Shown here: positions 47,780 through 56,237 of the stretch, in pieces
Numbering within the stretch: position 1 is the stretch's first letter
Layout of the letters: each line of letters starts with the position of its first letter
NCBI RefSeq assembly: GCF_000384155.1
Contig: NZ_KB913031.1
Coordinates: 2,904,341 to 2,968,340, forward strand
Length of the DNA stretch: 64,000 nucleotides
Direction: 5' to 3'
DNA from: Methylophilus sp. 42
GTDB taxonomy: Bacteria; Pseudomonadota; Gammaproteobacteria; Burkholderiales; Methylophilaceae
The notes under the pieces: model-generated
What the model saw: only the letters and a program-made list of their open reading frames with translations
What the model was told of the DNA's origin: nothing
Databases searched by the model: none
Translations under genes and position numbers: made by a program

Positions 47780-47855
47780 GGCCAGATAGCTCAGTCGGTA
47801 GAGCAGAGGATTGAAAATCCTCGTGTCGGCAGTTCGATTCTGCCTCTGGCCACCA
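47780..47855 (+). tRNA. tRNA-Phe (anticodon GAA)
   Basis: A complete 76-nt cloverleaf with encoded CCA. The acceptor stem is GGCCAGA/TCTGGCC, the D-stem GCTC/GAGC, the anticodon stem GAGGA/TCCTC with loop TTGAAAA, and the T-stem GGCAG/CTGCC with TTCGATT. All stems are perfect. The anticodon GAA decodes Phe. No integrated element is seen at its 3' end. Confidence 0.97.
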
Positions 47856-47900
47856 CTTCCTTACCTGCCTCTCGGCGCACTTCTTTTTCTGGGTTTGTTG

Positions 47901-48218
47901 ATGTCATTAAAACACTTAACACCGGATGAGTTACACCCATTACTGAACGATCCATCATTGCTGCTTGTTGATATCCGCAATGATCACGAGCTGGTTTCCG
48001 GTATTTTGCCCGGCGCACTGCATGTACCTTTAGGCAATCTGACGGCAGTATTCGACCAGTTTCCCCAAGACAAAAAAATTGTGTTTTATTGCCGTAGCGG
48101 CGTGCGCTCGGTGTCCGCAGGCGAATTTGCGCTGGCACAAGGCCGCACCGATGTTTCACATCTTGCAGGCGGCATTCTGGCTTGGGCGCGTGCAGGCCTA
48201 CCCATACAAGCGGCTTAA
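47901..48218 (+). CDS. Single-domain rhodanese-like protein
   Basis: A 105-residue sulfurtransferase. The ATG at 47901 is the family start (MSLKHLTPDELHPLL); the open frame extends upstream into the tRNA and is not coding there. The active-site loop CRSGVR has the sulfur-carrying C64, and DIRNDHELVSGILPGALHVPLGNL is the usual CH2A motif. It is followed 19 bp later by a TusA-like gene, which suggests a sulfur relay. Confidence 0.9.
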   Translation: MSLKHLTPDELHPLLNDPSLLLVDIRNDHELVSGILPGALHVPLGNLTAVFDQFPQDKKIVFYCRSGVRSVSAGEFALAQGRTDVSHLAGGILAWARAGLPIQAA

Positions 48219-48237
48219 TTTATTTTCAGGAACGCTC

Positions 48238-48471
48238 ATGCAATTTGATAAAGATCTTGATGCCCGCAACTTGAACTGCCCATTGCCCATCCTGCGCTGC
48301 AAAAAGGCCCTGAATGAGTTGACCGCTGAACAGGTACTCAAAATTACTGCCACAGATCCTGGCTCAAAAAAAGACTTTGACGCCTTTTGCCGCCAAACTG
48401 GCCATACCTTGCTGGACACACAAGAAGCCGAAGGCGTGTTCACCTTCTGGATCCGTAAACGCAGCGCTTAA
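48238..48471 (+). CDS. TusA-family sulfur carrier protein
   Basis: A 77-residue SirA/TusA-like protein carrying persulfide sulfur. The CPxP motif is intact (LNCPLPILRCKKAL, C14). The ATG at 48238 is preceded by AGGA; the frame extends 53 codons further upstream inside the rhodanese gene and is not used. Pairing with a rhodanese upstream fits sulfur transfer to tRNA thiolation or cofactor synthesis. It ends before a strong terminator. Confidence 0.9.
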   Translation: MQFDKDLDARNLNCPLPILRCKKALNELTAEQVLKITATDPGSKKDFDAFCRQTGHTLLDTQEAEGVFTFWIRKRSA

Positions 48472-48505
48472 GCCAGCGCCTCGCTTAAAATCAAAACGTT
48501 TAAAT

Positions 48506-48531
48506 AAAAAGCCCGCAATTGCGGGCTTTTT
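48506..48531. terminator. Bidirectional terminator
   Basis: A perfect palindrome with arms AAAAAGCCCGCAA and TTGCGGGCTTTTT. It serves the rhodanese-tusA pair on plus and the convergent propeller gene on minus. Confidence 0.93.
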
Positions 48532-48549
48532 CACGGCAAAGCGATTAGC

Positions 48550-49671
48550 TTATTTGGCTTGCTCAAGGCTACCCATCGCTTTCGGGAAAGTGACCACGCC
48601 CCAGGGCATGTTTTTCACTTCCACTTGCTTAGTTACTTCCAGCTTGTCCGCATCAATCACAAATACGGCGTCAGACTTGCCACACGCTAACAGGATATTT
48701 TTGTTGTCTGGCGTGAAGCTGAAATGCCAGCAGCGGTTACCGGTCGGCACCTCTTTTACCTTCTCAAAGGTTTTGGCATCAAACACTTGCAGCAATTTGG
48801 CTTTATTGGTGGCCACAAAAATACGCTCGCCTTTGCTATCGTAAGCAATGCCGTAAGGTGTTTCAGCCGTATCCACGGTGCGCACCACATTAAAGTCTTT
48901 ATCCATCACCAGGATCTTGTTCCCAAACTCCAGTGTTGCCAGATAGGTGTTACCATCAGGTGACACTTTAATACCGCGCGGTCTATCACCGTATTCATGT
49001 GTCGCAATGGTTTTCACCAGTTCGCCGGTCTCAATATTGTGCACAGTCACGGTGTTATCTGCTTCATTGGTAATCACCAGTTGCTTGCCATCTGCTGAAA
49101 ATTCCAGGCCTTCCGTTTCCGGGCCGCCGGTAATTTCACGGATTTTTTCGCCTTTGCTCAAATCCACCACTGCAATTTTGGCCGGAATTTTTTCATCATC
49201 GTCGTCATCGTCCTCTTCATGCTTTTCACCTGGTTTAGGTGGCGGACCAGCCTTGGCGCTTGGCTCAGACGACACATAAGCAAAGTTACCCCTAATACGC
49301 ACGAATTCAGGGTTTTTACCCACCTCAATTTGCTTCACAAGCTCGCCGGTGGCCGTATCAATAACAGAAACACTGCCATTCTCACGCGTGGCAACCACGA
49401 GCTGCTTACCATCATCGGTCAACGCCAAACCACGTGGTGCCTGCGCCTTGACGTCAATTTGCCTGGTGACCTGCATGGTTGCCAGATCAATCACGCTAAC
49501 GCCAGCATCCTGGGTAGACACGTAAGCCACGGCGCCAGATACAGCGCTTTCAGCCGCCGGGGCTGCCGCCTCAGTGGACGCTTCCTGCTTGTTACAGGCC
49601 GCCACGCTGGCGACCAAAGCCAGCAACAGCAAGCTCATGCGCGTGCGACGCGCCATTGATGAATTCAACAT
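48550..49671 (-). CDS. YVTN beta-propeller lipoprotein
   Basis: A 373-residue exported lipoprotein (lipobox SVAAC, Cys at about 26) with a seven-bladed YVTN-type propeller made of repeats such as VSVIDTATGELVKQIEVGKNPEFV and VTVHNIETGELVKTIATHEYGDRPRGI. An unusual linker between blades is rich in acid (GEKHEEDDDDDDEK, about residues 148-161). Related propellers accompany PQQ-dependent oxidation systems in methylotrophs, which fits the presumed host, but no quinoprotein gene is in the window. AGGAG precedes the start. The 146 bp upstream hold nothing recognisable. Confidence 0.82.
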   Translation of the reverse strand: MLNSSMARRTRMSLLLLALVASVAACNKQEASTEAAAPAAESAVSGAVAYVSTQDAGVSVIDLATMQVTRQIDVKAQAPRGLALTDDGKQLVVATRENGSVSVIDTATGELVKQIEVGKNPEFVRIRGNFAYVSSEPSAKAGPPPKPGEKHEEDDDDDDEKIPAKIAVVDLSKGEKIREITGGPETEGLEFSADGKQLVITNEADNTVTVHNIETGELVKTIATHEYGDRPRGIKVSPDGNTYLATLEFGNKILVMDKDFNVVRTVDTAETPYGIAYDSKGERIFVATNKAKLLQVFDAKTFEKVKEVPTGNRCWHFSFTPDNKNILLACGKSDAVFVIDADKLEVTKQVEVKNMPWGVVTFPKAMGSLEQAK

Positions 49672-49817
49672 TGCATTTATCTCCTGATTTTTTTATTAAA
49701 GCTTATGGTTGCAGCAAGAATCATACTTGCCGACAAACCGTGGCCCACGACTACTTTTCACATCATCACCGCCAACAAAGGCTGCAAACAGCCACCATAT
49801 TGGCTATTTATAACCAA

Positions 49818-51329
49818 CTATCCCAAAAACAAGCGATAGGCAGGATTCTGACTTTCATCCCAGTAAGGGTAGCCCAGCTGCTGCAGAAACTGCTCAAAAG
49901 CCGTTTTATCTTCTGGTGGCACCTGCATCCCCACCAGCACGCGGCCAAAATCGGCGCCATGATTGCGGTAGTGAAACAAACTAATGTTCCAGTTGTGACC
50001 CATAGATTCGAGAAAGTTCATTAATGCGCCCGGCTTCTCCGGAAACTCAAAGCGGTAAACCACTTCGTTTTGCGCTTGCGGCGCATGCCCCCCGACCAGG
50101 TGGCGCAAATGCAGCTTGGCCATTTCGTTATCGCTCAAATTCAGCGTTGGCAAGCCCGCAGCCTCCAATGTGCTGGCGATCTCAGTCGCCTCCGCCGGGT
50201 TATGCACGGCCAGGCCAACAAAAATATGCGCCTGCTTGTTATCAGAAAAACGGTAATTGAATTCAGTGATATTCCGGCTGCCCAATTGGCGACAAAAGGC
50301 TTTAAACGCCCCCGGCGTTTCAGGAATCGTCACCGCAAACACGGCTTCACGATGCTCACCCAACTCAGCGCGCTCAGCGATAAAGCGCAGACGGTCAAAA
50401 TTCATATTGGCGCCAGAAGCGACGGCAATCATGGTTTTGCCTTGCAACTGGTGTTTTTCACTGTAGGCTTTCAAGCCGGCTAAGGCCAAGGCACCGGCAG
50501 GTTCAAGAATGCTGCGCGTGTCTTCAAACACATCTTTAATCGCGGCACACACCTCATCGTTATCGACGACGATCATTTCATCCACATACTGCTGCACCAA
50601 AGCAAAGGTATGCTCGCCCACCTGCTTCACCGCAGCGCCATCTGCAAACAAGCCAACTTGCTCCAGCATCACGCGCTGGCCAAGCTTGACTGACTCTGTC
50701 ATCGCTTCCGCATCTTGCGCTTCAACGCCAATGACTTTGATCTCCGGGCGCACGGCTTTGATATATGCCGCAATTCCCGCCAGCAAACCGCCACCGCCAA
50801 CGCAGCAAAAAATCGCTTCTATCGGCTCCGGATGATCCTGCACAATTTCCAGCGCAATCGTGCCCTGACCGGCAATCACGTCCGGGTCATCATAAGGGTG
50901 CACAAAGGTCAGGCCTTCGCTTTGCTCCACTTTGAGAGCATGCGCATAGGCATCAGAATAACTATCGCCAAACAGCACCACCTCGGCCCCGCGCGAACGC
51001 ACCGCATTGACCTTGATCGCCGGGGTTGTCGTCGGCATCACGATCACGGCACGGCAGCCCATTTTTTGCGCACTCAGCGCCACACCTTGCGCATGGTTGC
51101 CGGCACTGGCACAAATCACGCCACGCGCCAGCGCATCGGGCAGTAAATTAGCCATTTTGTTATAGGCGCCACGCAGTTTGAATGAAAACACCGGCTGCAT
51201 ATCCTCACGCTTCAATAACACACGATTTTTAAAGCGCGCAGACAGGTTAGGCATCTCATCCAAAGGCGTGTGTCTGGCCACAGCATAGACTTGAGAGTGT
51301 TCGATTTTTTCGCGGTAATTGATGGTCAT
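49818..51329 (-). CDS. ilvA: Biosynthetic threonine ammonia-lyase
   Basis: IlvA deaminates threonine to 2-oxobutyrate, the first step to isoleucine. The 503-residue long form has a PLP domain with the Schiff-base Lys in FSFKLRGAYNKM (about residue 51) and the phosphate-binding GGGGLLAGIA. Two C-terminal ACT-like regulatory domains follow (about 325-500), so isoleucine feedback control is expected. It is divergent from rpiA across 89 bp. Confidence 0.96.
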   Translation of the reverse strand: MTINYREKIEHSQVYAVARHTPLDEMPNLSARFKNRVLLKREDMQPVFSFKLRGAYNKMANLLPDALARGVICASAGNHAQGVALSAQKMGCRAVIVMPTTTPAIKVNAVRSRGAEVVLFGDSYSDAYAHALKVEQSEGLTFVHPYDDPDVIAGQGTIALEIVQDHPEPIEAIFCCVGGGGLLAGIAAYIKAVRPEIKVIGVEAQDAEAMTESVKLGQRVMLEQVGLFADGAAVKQVGEHTFALVQQYVDEMIVVDNDEVCAAIKDVFEDTRSILEPAGALALAGLKAYSEKHQLQGKTMIAVASGANMNFDRLRFIAERAELGEHREAVFAVTIPETPGAFKAFCRQLGSRNITEFNYRFSDNKQAHIFVGLAVHNPAEATEIASTLEAAGLPTLNLSDNEMAKLHLRHLVGGHAPQAQNEVVYRFEFPEKPGALMNFLESMGHNWNISLFHYRNHGADFGRVLVGMQVPPEDKTAFEQFLQQLGYPYWDESQNPAYRLFLG

Positions 51330-51418
51330 GAAAGGCGTTAAGATTTTAAAACCGCAGGGTTGCAGTGTATGATAGAGAATTGTTTGTATTATAAAGAATT
51401 AATCAAGGATTGAAGCAA

Positions 51419-52087
51419 ATGGCAATGGATAAAGCACAACAAGACGCACTGAAACTGGAAGTAGCGAAAGCCGCTGTGACTTATGTAAAAGATGGCATTA
51501 TCGGCGTGGGTACAGGCTCAACCGCCAATTTCTTTATTGATGAACTAGCCAAAGTAAAACATAAAATCACCGGCGCGGTGGCCAGCTCAGAAGCGACTGC
51601 ACAACGCTTGCGTGCCCACGGCATCGAAGTATTTGACTTGAACAGCGTCGACAGCCTGGATATTTATGTAGACGGTGCCGATGAAATCACCGAACACATG
51701 CATATGCTTAAAGGTGGTGGCGGTGCGTTGACCCGTGAGAAAATCGTGGCTGCCGTAGCGAAATCCTTTATCTGCATCTGTGACGAAAGCAAATTCGTAC
51801 CAGTATTAGGCAAGTTCCCGCTGCCGGTAGAAGTGTTGCCAATGGCCCGCAGCCATGTCGCTCGCGAACTGGTCAAACTGGGCGGCCAACCACAGTTGCG
51901 TGACTTCACCACCGATAACGGCAACCTGATCCTGGACGTACACGGCCTGACCATTAGCGACCCGATCGCGCTGGAAGCCAAAATCAACGCCATCGTTGGC
52001 GTCGTCACCAATGGCCTGTTTGCAGCCCGCCCAGCTAACGTCTTGTTGCTGGCCACACCAAACGGTGTCAAGACACTGACAAAGTAA
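51419..52087 (+). CDS. rpiA: Ribose-5-phosphate isomerase A
   Basis: RpiA interconverts ribose-5-P and ribulose-5-P; in ribulose-monophosphate-cycle methylotrophs it also feeds sugar rearrangement. The start is the ATG at 51419, with AAGGA nine bases before; an upstream TTG at 51410 and a downstream ATG at 51425 are possible. The 222 residues contain [15 protein letters not shown], the catalytic region YVDGADEI and [12 protein letters not shown], all typical. Confidence 0.97.
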   Translation: MAMDKAQQDALKLEVAKAAVTYVKDGIIGVGTGSTANFFIDELAKVKHKITGAVASSEATAQRLRAHGIEVFDLNSVDSLDIYVDGADEITEHMHMLKGGGGALTREKIVAAVAKSFICICDESKFVPVLGKFPLPVEVLPMARSHVARELVKLGGQPQLRDFTTDNGNLILDVHGLTISDPIALEAKINAIVGVVTNGLFAARPANVLLLATPNGVKTLTK

Positions 52088-52159
52088 TTGCAAAATTATC
52101 ATGAAGTTGTCATATTGTGCTGGTAATCTGCACCGGCACAATAATTAGGAAAATTTGTC

Positions 52160-52864
52160 ATGCAATTTGAACATACCTCTAAGCAATACGATGTTGAACT
52201 AGAATCAGTACGTGCCAAGGTTCTGGAAATGGGGGGACTGGTTGAGCAGCAGATTGTGAATGCGCTGGAGGCACTCACCAGTGCCGACGTGAATCTGGCC
52301 AAGGATGTGATGGAGCGTGACACACGCGTCAATGCACTCGAAGTACAAGTCGACGAAGATTGCAGCCATATCATCGCCCGCAGGCAACCTGCCGCACGTG
52401 ATTTGCGCATGATCATGATGATGGTCAAAACCATCACCGACCTCGAGCGTATTGGCGACGAGGCCACCAAAATTGCCCGTACGGCGCAGCGCATCTACGA
52501 ACAAGACCGCATGTACAAACCACGTTTTAACGAGATTAAAACCATGGTTGGGATTGTGCGTGAGATGCTGCGCACCTCATTAGACTCTTTCGCCCGCCTG
52601 GACGTGAGCCAGACGGTTGAAGTGGCCAAGCAAGATGAACAAGTGGACGAGCAATTCCGCGCCGCCATGCGTCAGCTGATTACATTTATGCTGGAAGATC
52701 CACGCACAATTTCCATGTCACTGGAAGTGCTGTTTGTGGCCAAAGCGATTGAGCGTATTGGCGACCATGCCAAAAACATTTCTGAATACGTCGTCTATAT
52801 GGTGAAAGGCAAAGATGTACGCCACACCAGCCTGGAAGACATTCAGCGCGAAACGCAATCCTAA
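52160..52864 (+). CDS. phoU: Phosphate-specific transport regulator PhoU
   Basis: A 234-residue two-repeat helical protein that restrains phosphate uptake by linking PstSCAB to PhoR. Each repeat has the metal-binding signature E/D-x3-D, seen in TDLERIGDEATKIA and AKAIERIGDHAKNISEYV. No pst or phoBR genes are nearby, so it is a stand-alone copy here. Confidence 0.95.
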   Translation: MQFEHTSKQYDVELESVRAKVLEMGGLVEQQIVNALEALTSADVNLAKDVMERDTRVNALEVQVDEDCSHIIARRQPAARDLRMIMMMVKTITDLERIGDEATKIARTAQRIYEQDRMYKPRFNEIKTMVGIVREMLRTSLDSFARLDVSQTVEVAKQDEQVDEQFRAAMRQLITFMLEDPRTISMSLEVLFVAKAIERIGDHAKNISEYVVYMVKGKDVRHTSLEDIQRETQS

Positions 52865-52878
52865 AATGGATTTAAAGC

Positions 52879-52907
52879 AAAAAAGCACTCCAAGGAGTGC
52901 TTTTTTT
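52879..52907. terminator. Bidirectional terminator between phoU and the YggX-like gene
   Basis: Stem AAAAGCACTCC / GGAGTGCTTTT (52881-52891 with 52894-52904) with A- and T-runs on the two sides. Confidence 0.92.
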
Positions 52908-52931
52908 AATCGCGGCTATCAAGCTGATGCA

Positions 52932-53204
52932 TTAAGCGCTGGGCGGCACGTAACCACTCGCGACATCGGCACCATCACCAAAGAAGTACTTTTCAGTCTG
53001 CTCGGCCAAATACTTTCTGGCGCTGGCATCAGCCAGGCTCAAACGGTTTTCGTTAACCAGCATGGTTTGCTGCTTCAACCAGCCTGCCCAGGCCTCTTTG
53101 GAGACGTGCATATAAATCCTTTTGCCCAACTCACCGGGATAAGGCGGGAAATCCATGCCCTCAAGCTCTTTGCCCAGTTTCACACATTGCACCAATCTTG
53201 CCAT
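52932..53204 (-). CDS. Fe(2+)-trafficking protein (YggX family)
   Basis: A 90-residue protein that protects iron-sulfur clusters and helps iron handling under oxidative stress. The family motifs are [28 protein letters not shown] (Cys7) and [28 protein letters not shown], at full length. Confidence 0.95.
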   Translation of the reverse strand: MARLVQCVKLGKELEGMDFPPYPGELGKRIYMHVSKEAWAGWLKQQTMLVNENRLSLADASARKYLAEQTEKYFFGDGADVASGYVPPSA

Positions 53205-53281
53205 GTTCGTTCCTCACTACACTGCTAAAAGCGCTATCATAGCGCATGTTAAAATCTGATGTCGCATTTTAGAGATAATCC

Positions 53282-53677
53282 ATGCAAAACAATCAATCAT
53301 CTAGCCACCAGGAAAGCCCTTTTAAAGGCAAAACTGGTTTTCGTCGCTTAATCAATGCTTTTGGCTACTCCATGGATGGCTTTAAAGCCGCCTACCAACA
53401 TGAAGATGCCTTCCGCCAGGAGGTCTGGCTGTCGCTGGTATTGATTCCACTGGCATTTTATCTCGAAGCAGAAGCCTTGCACCGCATCCTGATGGTCGGC
53501 AGCGTGCTGTTGGTGATGATTGTCGAGTTACTGAACTCAGCCGTGGAGGCCGTGGTTGATCGTGTGTCCATTGAGCGCCACGCATTGGCCAAACGGGCCA
53601 AGGATATTGGCAGCGCGGCCGTATTACTGGCACTGATTAACTTGGGCGTAGTATGGGGCTTGATCCTGCTAGCTTAA
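53282..53677 (+). CDS. dgkA: Diacylglycerol kinase
   Basis: A 131-residue inner-membrane enzyme with three helices that phosphorylates diacylglycerol left over from osmoregulated periplasmic glucan and LPS ethanolamine transfer. The catalytic region is EDAFRQEVWLS and the signature VMIVELLNSAVEAVVDRVS. It is functionally related to the phosphoethanolamine transferases elsewhere in this window, which release diacylglycerol. Confidence 0.96.
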   Translation: MQNNQSSSHQESPFKGKTGFRRLINAFGYSMDGFKAAYQHEDAFRQEVWLSLVLIPLAFYLEAEALHRILMVGSVLLVMIVELLNSAVEAVVDRVSIERHALAKRAKDIGSAAVLLALINLGVVWGLILLA

Positions 53678-53703
53678 TGTTACTCAATAATAGGTGCACC
53701 AAT

Positions 53704-53732
53704 AAAAAAGGTTGGCAATGCCAACCTTTTTT
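53704..53732. terminator. Bidirectional terminator between dgkA and the TonB receptor
   Basis: Stem GGTTGGC / GCCAACC (53710-53716 with 53720-53726) with flanking A6 and T6, serving both convergent genes. Confidence 0.92.
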
Positions 53733-53747
53733 ATTCATCAATTTACC

Positions 53748-55775
53748 TTAGAAATCAGCCCTGGCACCAACCAGGATAGACCGTGCGCCTGCTGGCGAAA
53801 TATCCTTGAGAAAAGATGCGTGTTCGCGGATCTCATCATTGAGCAGGTTATTGGCCTTGGCAAATAACTCGACGTGATATTTCACAGGCAACTTGTACGC
53901 AACCAGAGCACTCAGGTTGGTGTAACCGTTGGTTTTCAACTCGTTCTCAGCCACATCGTTTTGCTTAAAGGCATGCAACACATCTAGACGCGCATTCCAG
54001 CCTCCCAGATGGTAATCCAGGCCGCCACCCAGGCGCAAAGGTGAGATACGCGGCAGATAGTCATTATTGCGCGTGTCTTTGGCATGCACATAGTCCCCAC
54101 GCAACTTCAGCGCCCACTCATCATTCAAGGCAAACTTGCCTTCCAGCTCCACGCCTTTAAATAAGGCTGGAACAGCCTGAAAGTTTGCAATCGGCAACCC
54201 TGAGCCTGGATCGGTTGTTCCTGTATTAAACACACCAATAAAATTCTGGAAGCGCGTGGCATAAGCGCCTAAGGTAATACTATGCCCATTCGCTTTCCAC
54301 TTAAGTTGCGCATCGATACCATTTGACTCTTCTTTCTTTAAGTTGGTATTACCCACCTCAAATTGTCCAGTGGCCACATGTTCACCATTGGCATAAAGCT
54401 CAAAATAGCTGGGAGCACGCTCGTTATGTGATAGATTGGCGGTCACGCTCCACACATCATCAATGGTGTACAAACCACCCAATGCAAAGCTGTTGGGATT
54501 AAAACGATTATTAAATGCCTGCGTGAAAGTACTATCTGCACTGGAGTTGACTGTCGTCTCACCAAGGCGCCCACCAAAAGTGATTTTGTGTTTATCAATA
54601 GGCAGCTCTTCATAAACATATAACGCTTGGGACTGCGTCACAACACTAGGCACAAAGGCCTCCTCGCCCAGGGCTTGAAAACGGGTATTCTGGAACTGAT
54701 AGCCCAACACACCATTTACCTTGCCTAGTGGAGCATGCGTCGCCTCTAGACTACCCTCCATGCCGCGATTCTTAAATGTCGTCCCAACCACGCCATCTTC
54801 CAGTTCAACGTGCTGATAGTCTGTGTGCGCCATACGCAGCTTGAGTTTTTGTAATGGCCCTTTTAAATCACGCACCTCACCCGCTAACTCCAGGCGTTTG
54901 TTTTGCATGTCAATGCGCACATTGTCTTCTGCCACCGTGCCATAGTTATTATTGGAGTCTGCATAAGACACGCCAAGGTAACCGGTATCAAAGGTCCAGG
55001 CCGCCCCTAATGCACCGCCATTAGCGAGCGCATCGCTATTATTCAGTTTGCCATTGCCTTTGCTATCCCGCGCCGTGCCATCTGCCCGGCTTTTACGTTT
55101 TGAAACCGCATAGCCAGGAATCTCCAGGTCACTGGTTTCGCGGCTGTAAACATCTGCATGCAATGCGAATATGCCGTTACCGACATCCATCACTGCCGCC
55201 CCGTTACGGGTATTGTCCGGCCCACCAAACCGCGCTTCCGCACGACCGGTATAGCCATCGAGTGACTCTTTGGGAATACGGTGGTCAATCGCATTCACCA
55301 CTCCACCCATGGCGCTACCGCCATAGAGCAAAGCCGCAGGTCCGCGCACTACGTCAATTTGTTCAATAATCAGCGGATCAATACCAACAGCATGGTCAAA
55401 ACTCAGGGAGGACGCATCCAGCACGCCCACACCGTTTTGCATAATACGTACACGCTCGCCATCCATGCCACGGATAATCGGGCGTGAAGCATTGGGGCCA
55501 AACTGGGTCGAGGTGACGCCAGGAATGCCATTAAGCGTTTCACCCAATGTGCCCTGGCGACGCAAACTTAATTCGCGACCACCAATCACTGACACCGGGA
55601 CGACCATATCATCAGAAGCGACACCTAAAGGATTACCCGTGACCGGGACTTGATCAAGATTGATGTTTGAAGTGTTATCTGCAGCGAAGACAGGGGTGGT
55701 TAATGCGGCCATCATCGCTAGCCATAGCGGTTTTTGACGCCAGGAATGTGGCGCCATGCTGTTGATCATATTCAT
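53748..55775 (-). CDS. TonB-dependent receptor, ZnuD-like
   Basis: A 675-residue outer-membrane receptor. The ATG at 55775 follows GGAAATAACA; the frame extends 13 codons upstream. A signal peptide (cleavage VFA/AD) is followed by a TonB-box-like LDQVPVTG, the plug with GETLNGIPGVTSTQFGPNASRPIIRGMDGERVRI and VVRGPAALLYGGSAMGGVVNAID, and a barrel ending in GARADF. This plug type is common to ZnuD zinc receptors and related metal receptors. Zinc is inferred, not shown. It follows the small CxxC protein in the same direction. Confidence 0.85.
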   Translation of the reverse strand: MNMINSMAPHSWRQKPLWLAMMAALTTPVFAADNTSNINLDQVPVTGNPLGVASDDMVVPVSVIGGRELSLRRQGTLGETLNGIPGVTSTQFGPNASRPIIRGMDGERVRIMQNGVGVLDASSLSFDHAVGIDPLIIEQIDVVRGPAALLYGGSAMGGVVNAIDHRIPKESLDGYTGRAEARFGGPDNTRNGAAVMDVGNGIFALHADVYSRETSDLEIPGYAVSKRKSRADGTARDSKGNGKLNNSDALANGGALGAAWTFDTGYLGVSYADSNNNYGTVAEDNVRIDMQNKRLELAGEVRDLKGPLQKLKLRMAHTDYQHVELEDGVVGTTFKNRGMEGSLEATHAPLGKVNGVLGYQFQNTRFQALGEEAFVPSVVTQSQALYVYEELPIDKHKITFGGRLGETTVNSSADSTFTQAFNNRFNPNSFALGGLYTIDDVWSVTANLSHNERAPSYFELYANGEHVATGQFEVGNTNLKKEESNGIDAQLKWKANGHSITLGAYATRFQNFIGVFNTGTTDPGSGLPIANFQAVPALFKGVELEGKFALNDEWALKLRGDYVHAKDTRNNDYLPRISPLRLGGGLDYHLGGWNARLDVLHAFKQNDVAENELKTNGYTNLSALVAYKLPVKYHVELFAKANNLLNDEIREHASFLKDISPAGARSILVGARADF

Positions 55776-55874
55776 TGTTATTTCCAGACACGATAGAGAC
55801 AGTGCGCGTTGCACTGTACTCAGAATAAATAAGCGCCAGAGATGGCTAATGCCAATCCAGGAGCGCGATTAATA

Positions 55875-56189
55875 TCAGGCGGAAATAATGAAAGGCGGGG
55901 CGCGCGCAGAATAAACGGCGACGCAAGTGGTAACGACCGCGAACACCGCGGCGATTGGAGGCGTAAACCCGTTGAGCGGAGGCAAACTCCACTGCGGCGT
56001 TTGCGTCAGCGCAGCTGCGGCATGTGCCAGGCTGATACACAAAGTACAAGGTTCATTGCCTTGTTTTTTGTCAGGCTGAGACTGTTGCGTCAGCTCTTTG
56101 ATATGGCTGATTTCGTGTGTAGCAATGCCGGTTTGCGCAATGGCAAACAGCACCGACAACAGGAAATAGACATAAAAACGCTTTAACAT
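55875..56189 (-). CDS. Small exported CxxC protein (DUF2946-like)
   Basis: A 104-residue protein with a hydrophobic N-terminal signal (MLKRFYVYFLLSVLFAIAQTGIA), then HEISHIK, a polar stretch, and CTLCISLAHAAAAL. A second hydrophobic segment is near 78-95. This looks like the DUF2946 type found beside TonB receptors and metal transporters. No Shine-Dalgarno is visible before the ATG, and an AT-rich palindrome begins five bases upstream, so translation may be leaderless or from a very short leader. It precedes the ZnuD-like receptor by 99 bp. Confidence 0.6.
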   Translation of the reverse strand: MLKRFYVYFLLSVLFAIAQTGIATHEISHIKELTQQSQPDKKQGNEPCTLCISLAHAAAALTQTPQWSLPPLNGFTPPIAAVFAVVTTCVAVYSARAPPFIISA

Positions 56190-56211
56190 ATTGAATATAT
56201 TAACATATATT
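56183..56211 (-). promoter_or_regulatory. AT-rich palindrome and direct repeats upstream of the CxxC-protein/receptor operon
   Basis: An inverted repeat AATATAT-TAAC-ATATATT at 56194-56211, overlapped by two copies of TTAACATAT at 56183 and 56200, 17 bp apart. It is AT-rich like Zur/Fur-type sites but does not match a strict consensus. Confidence 0.35.
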
Positions 56212-56237
56212 TATGACAATTGAGTGAACGGTCACGC

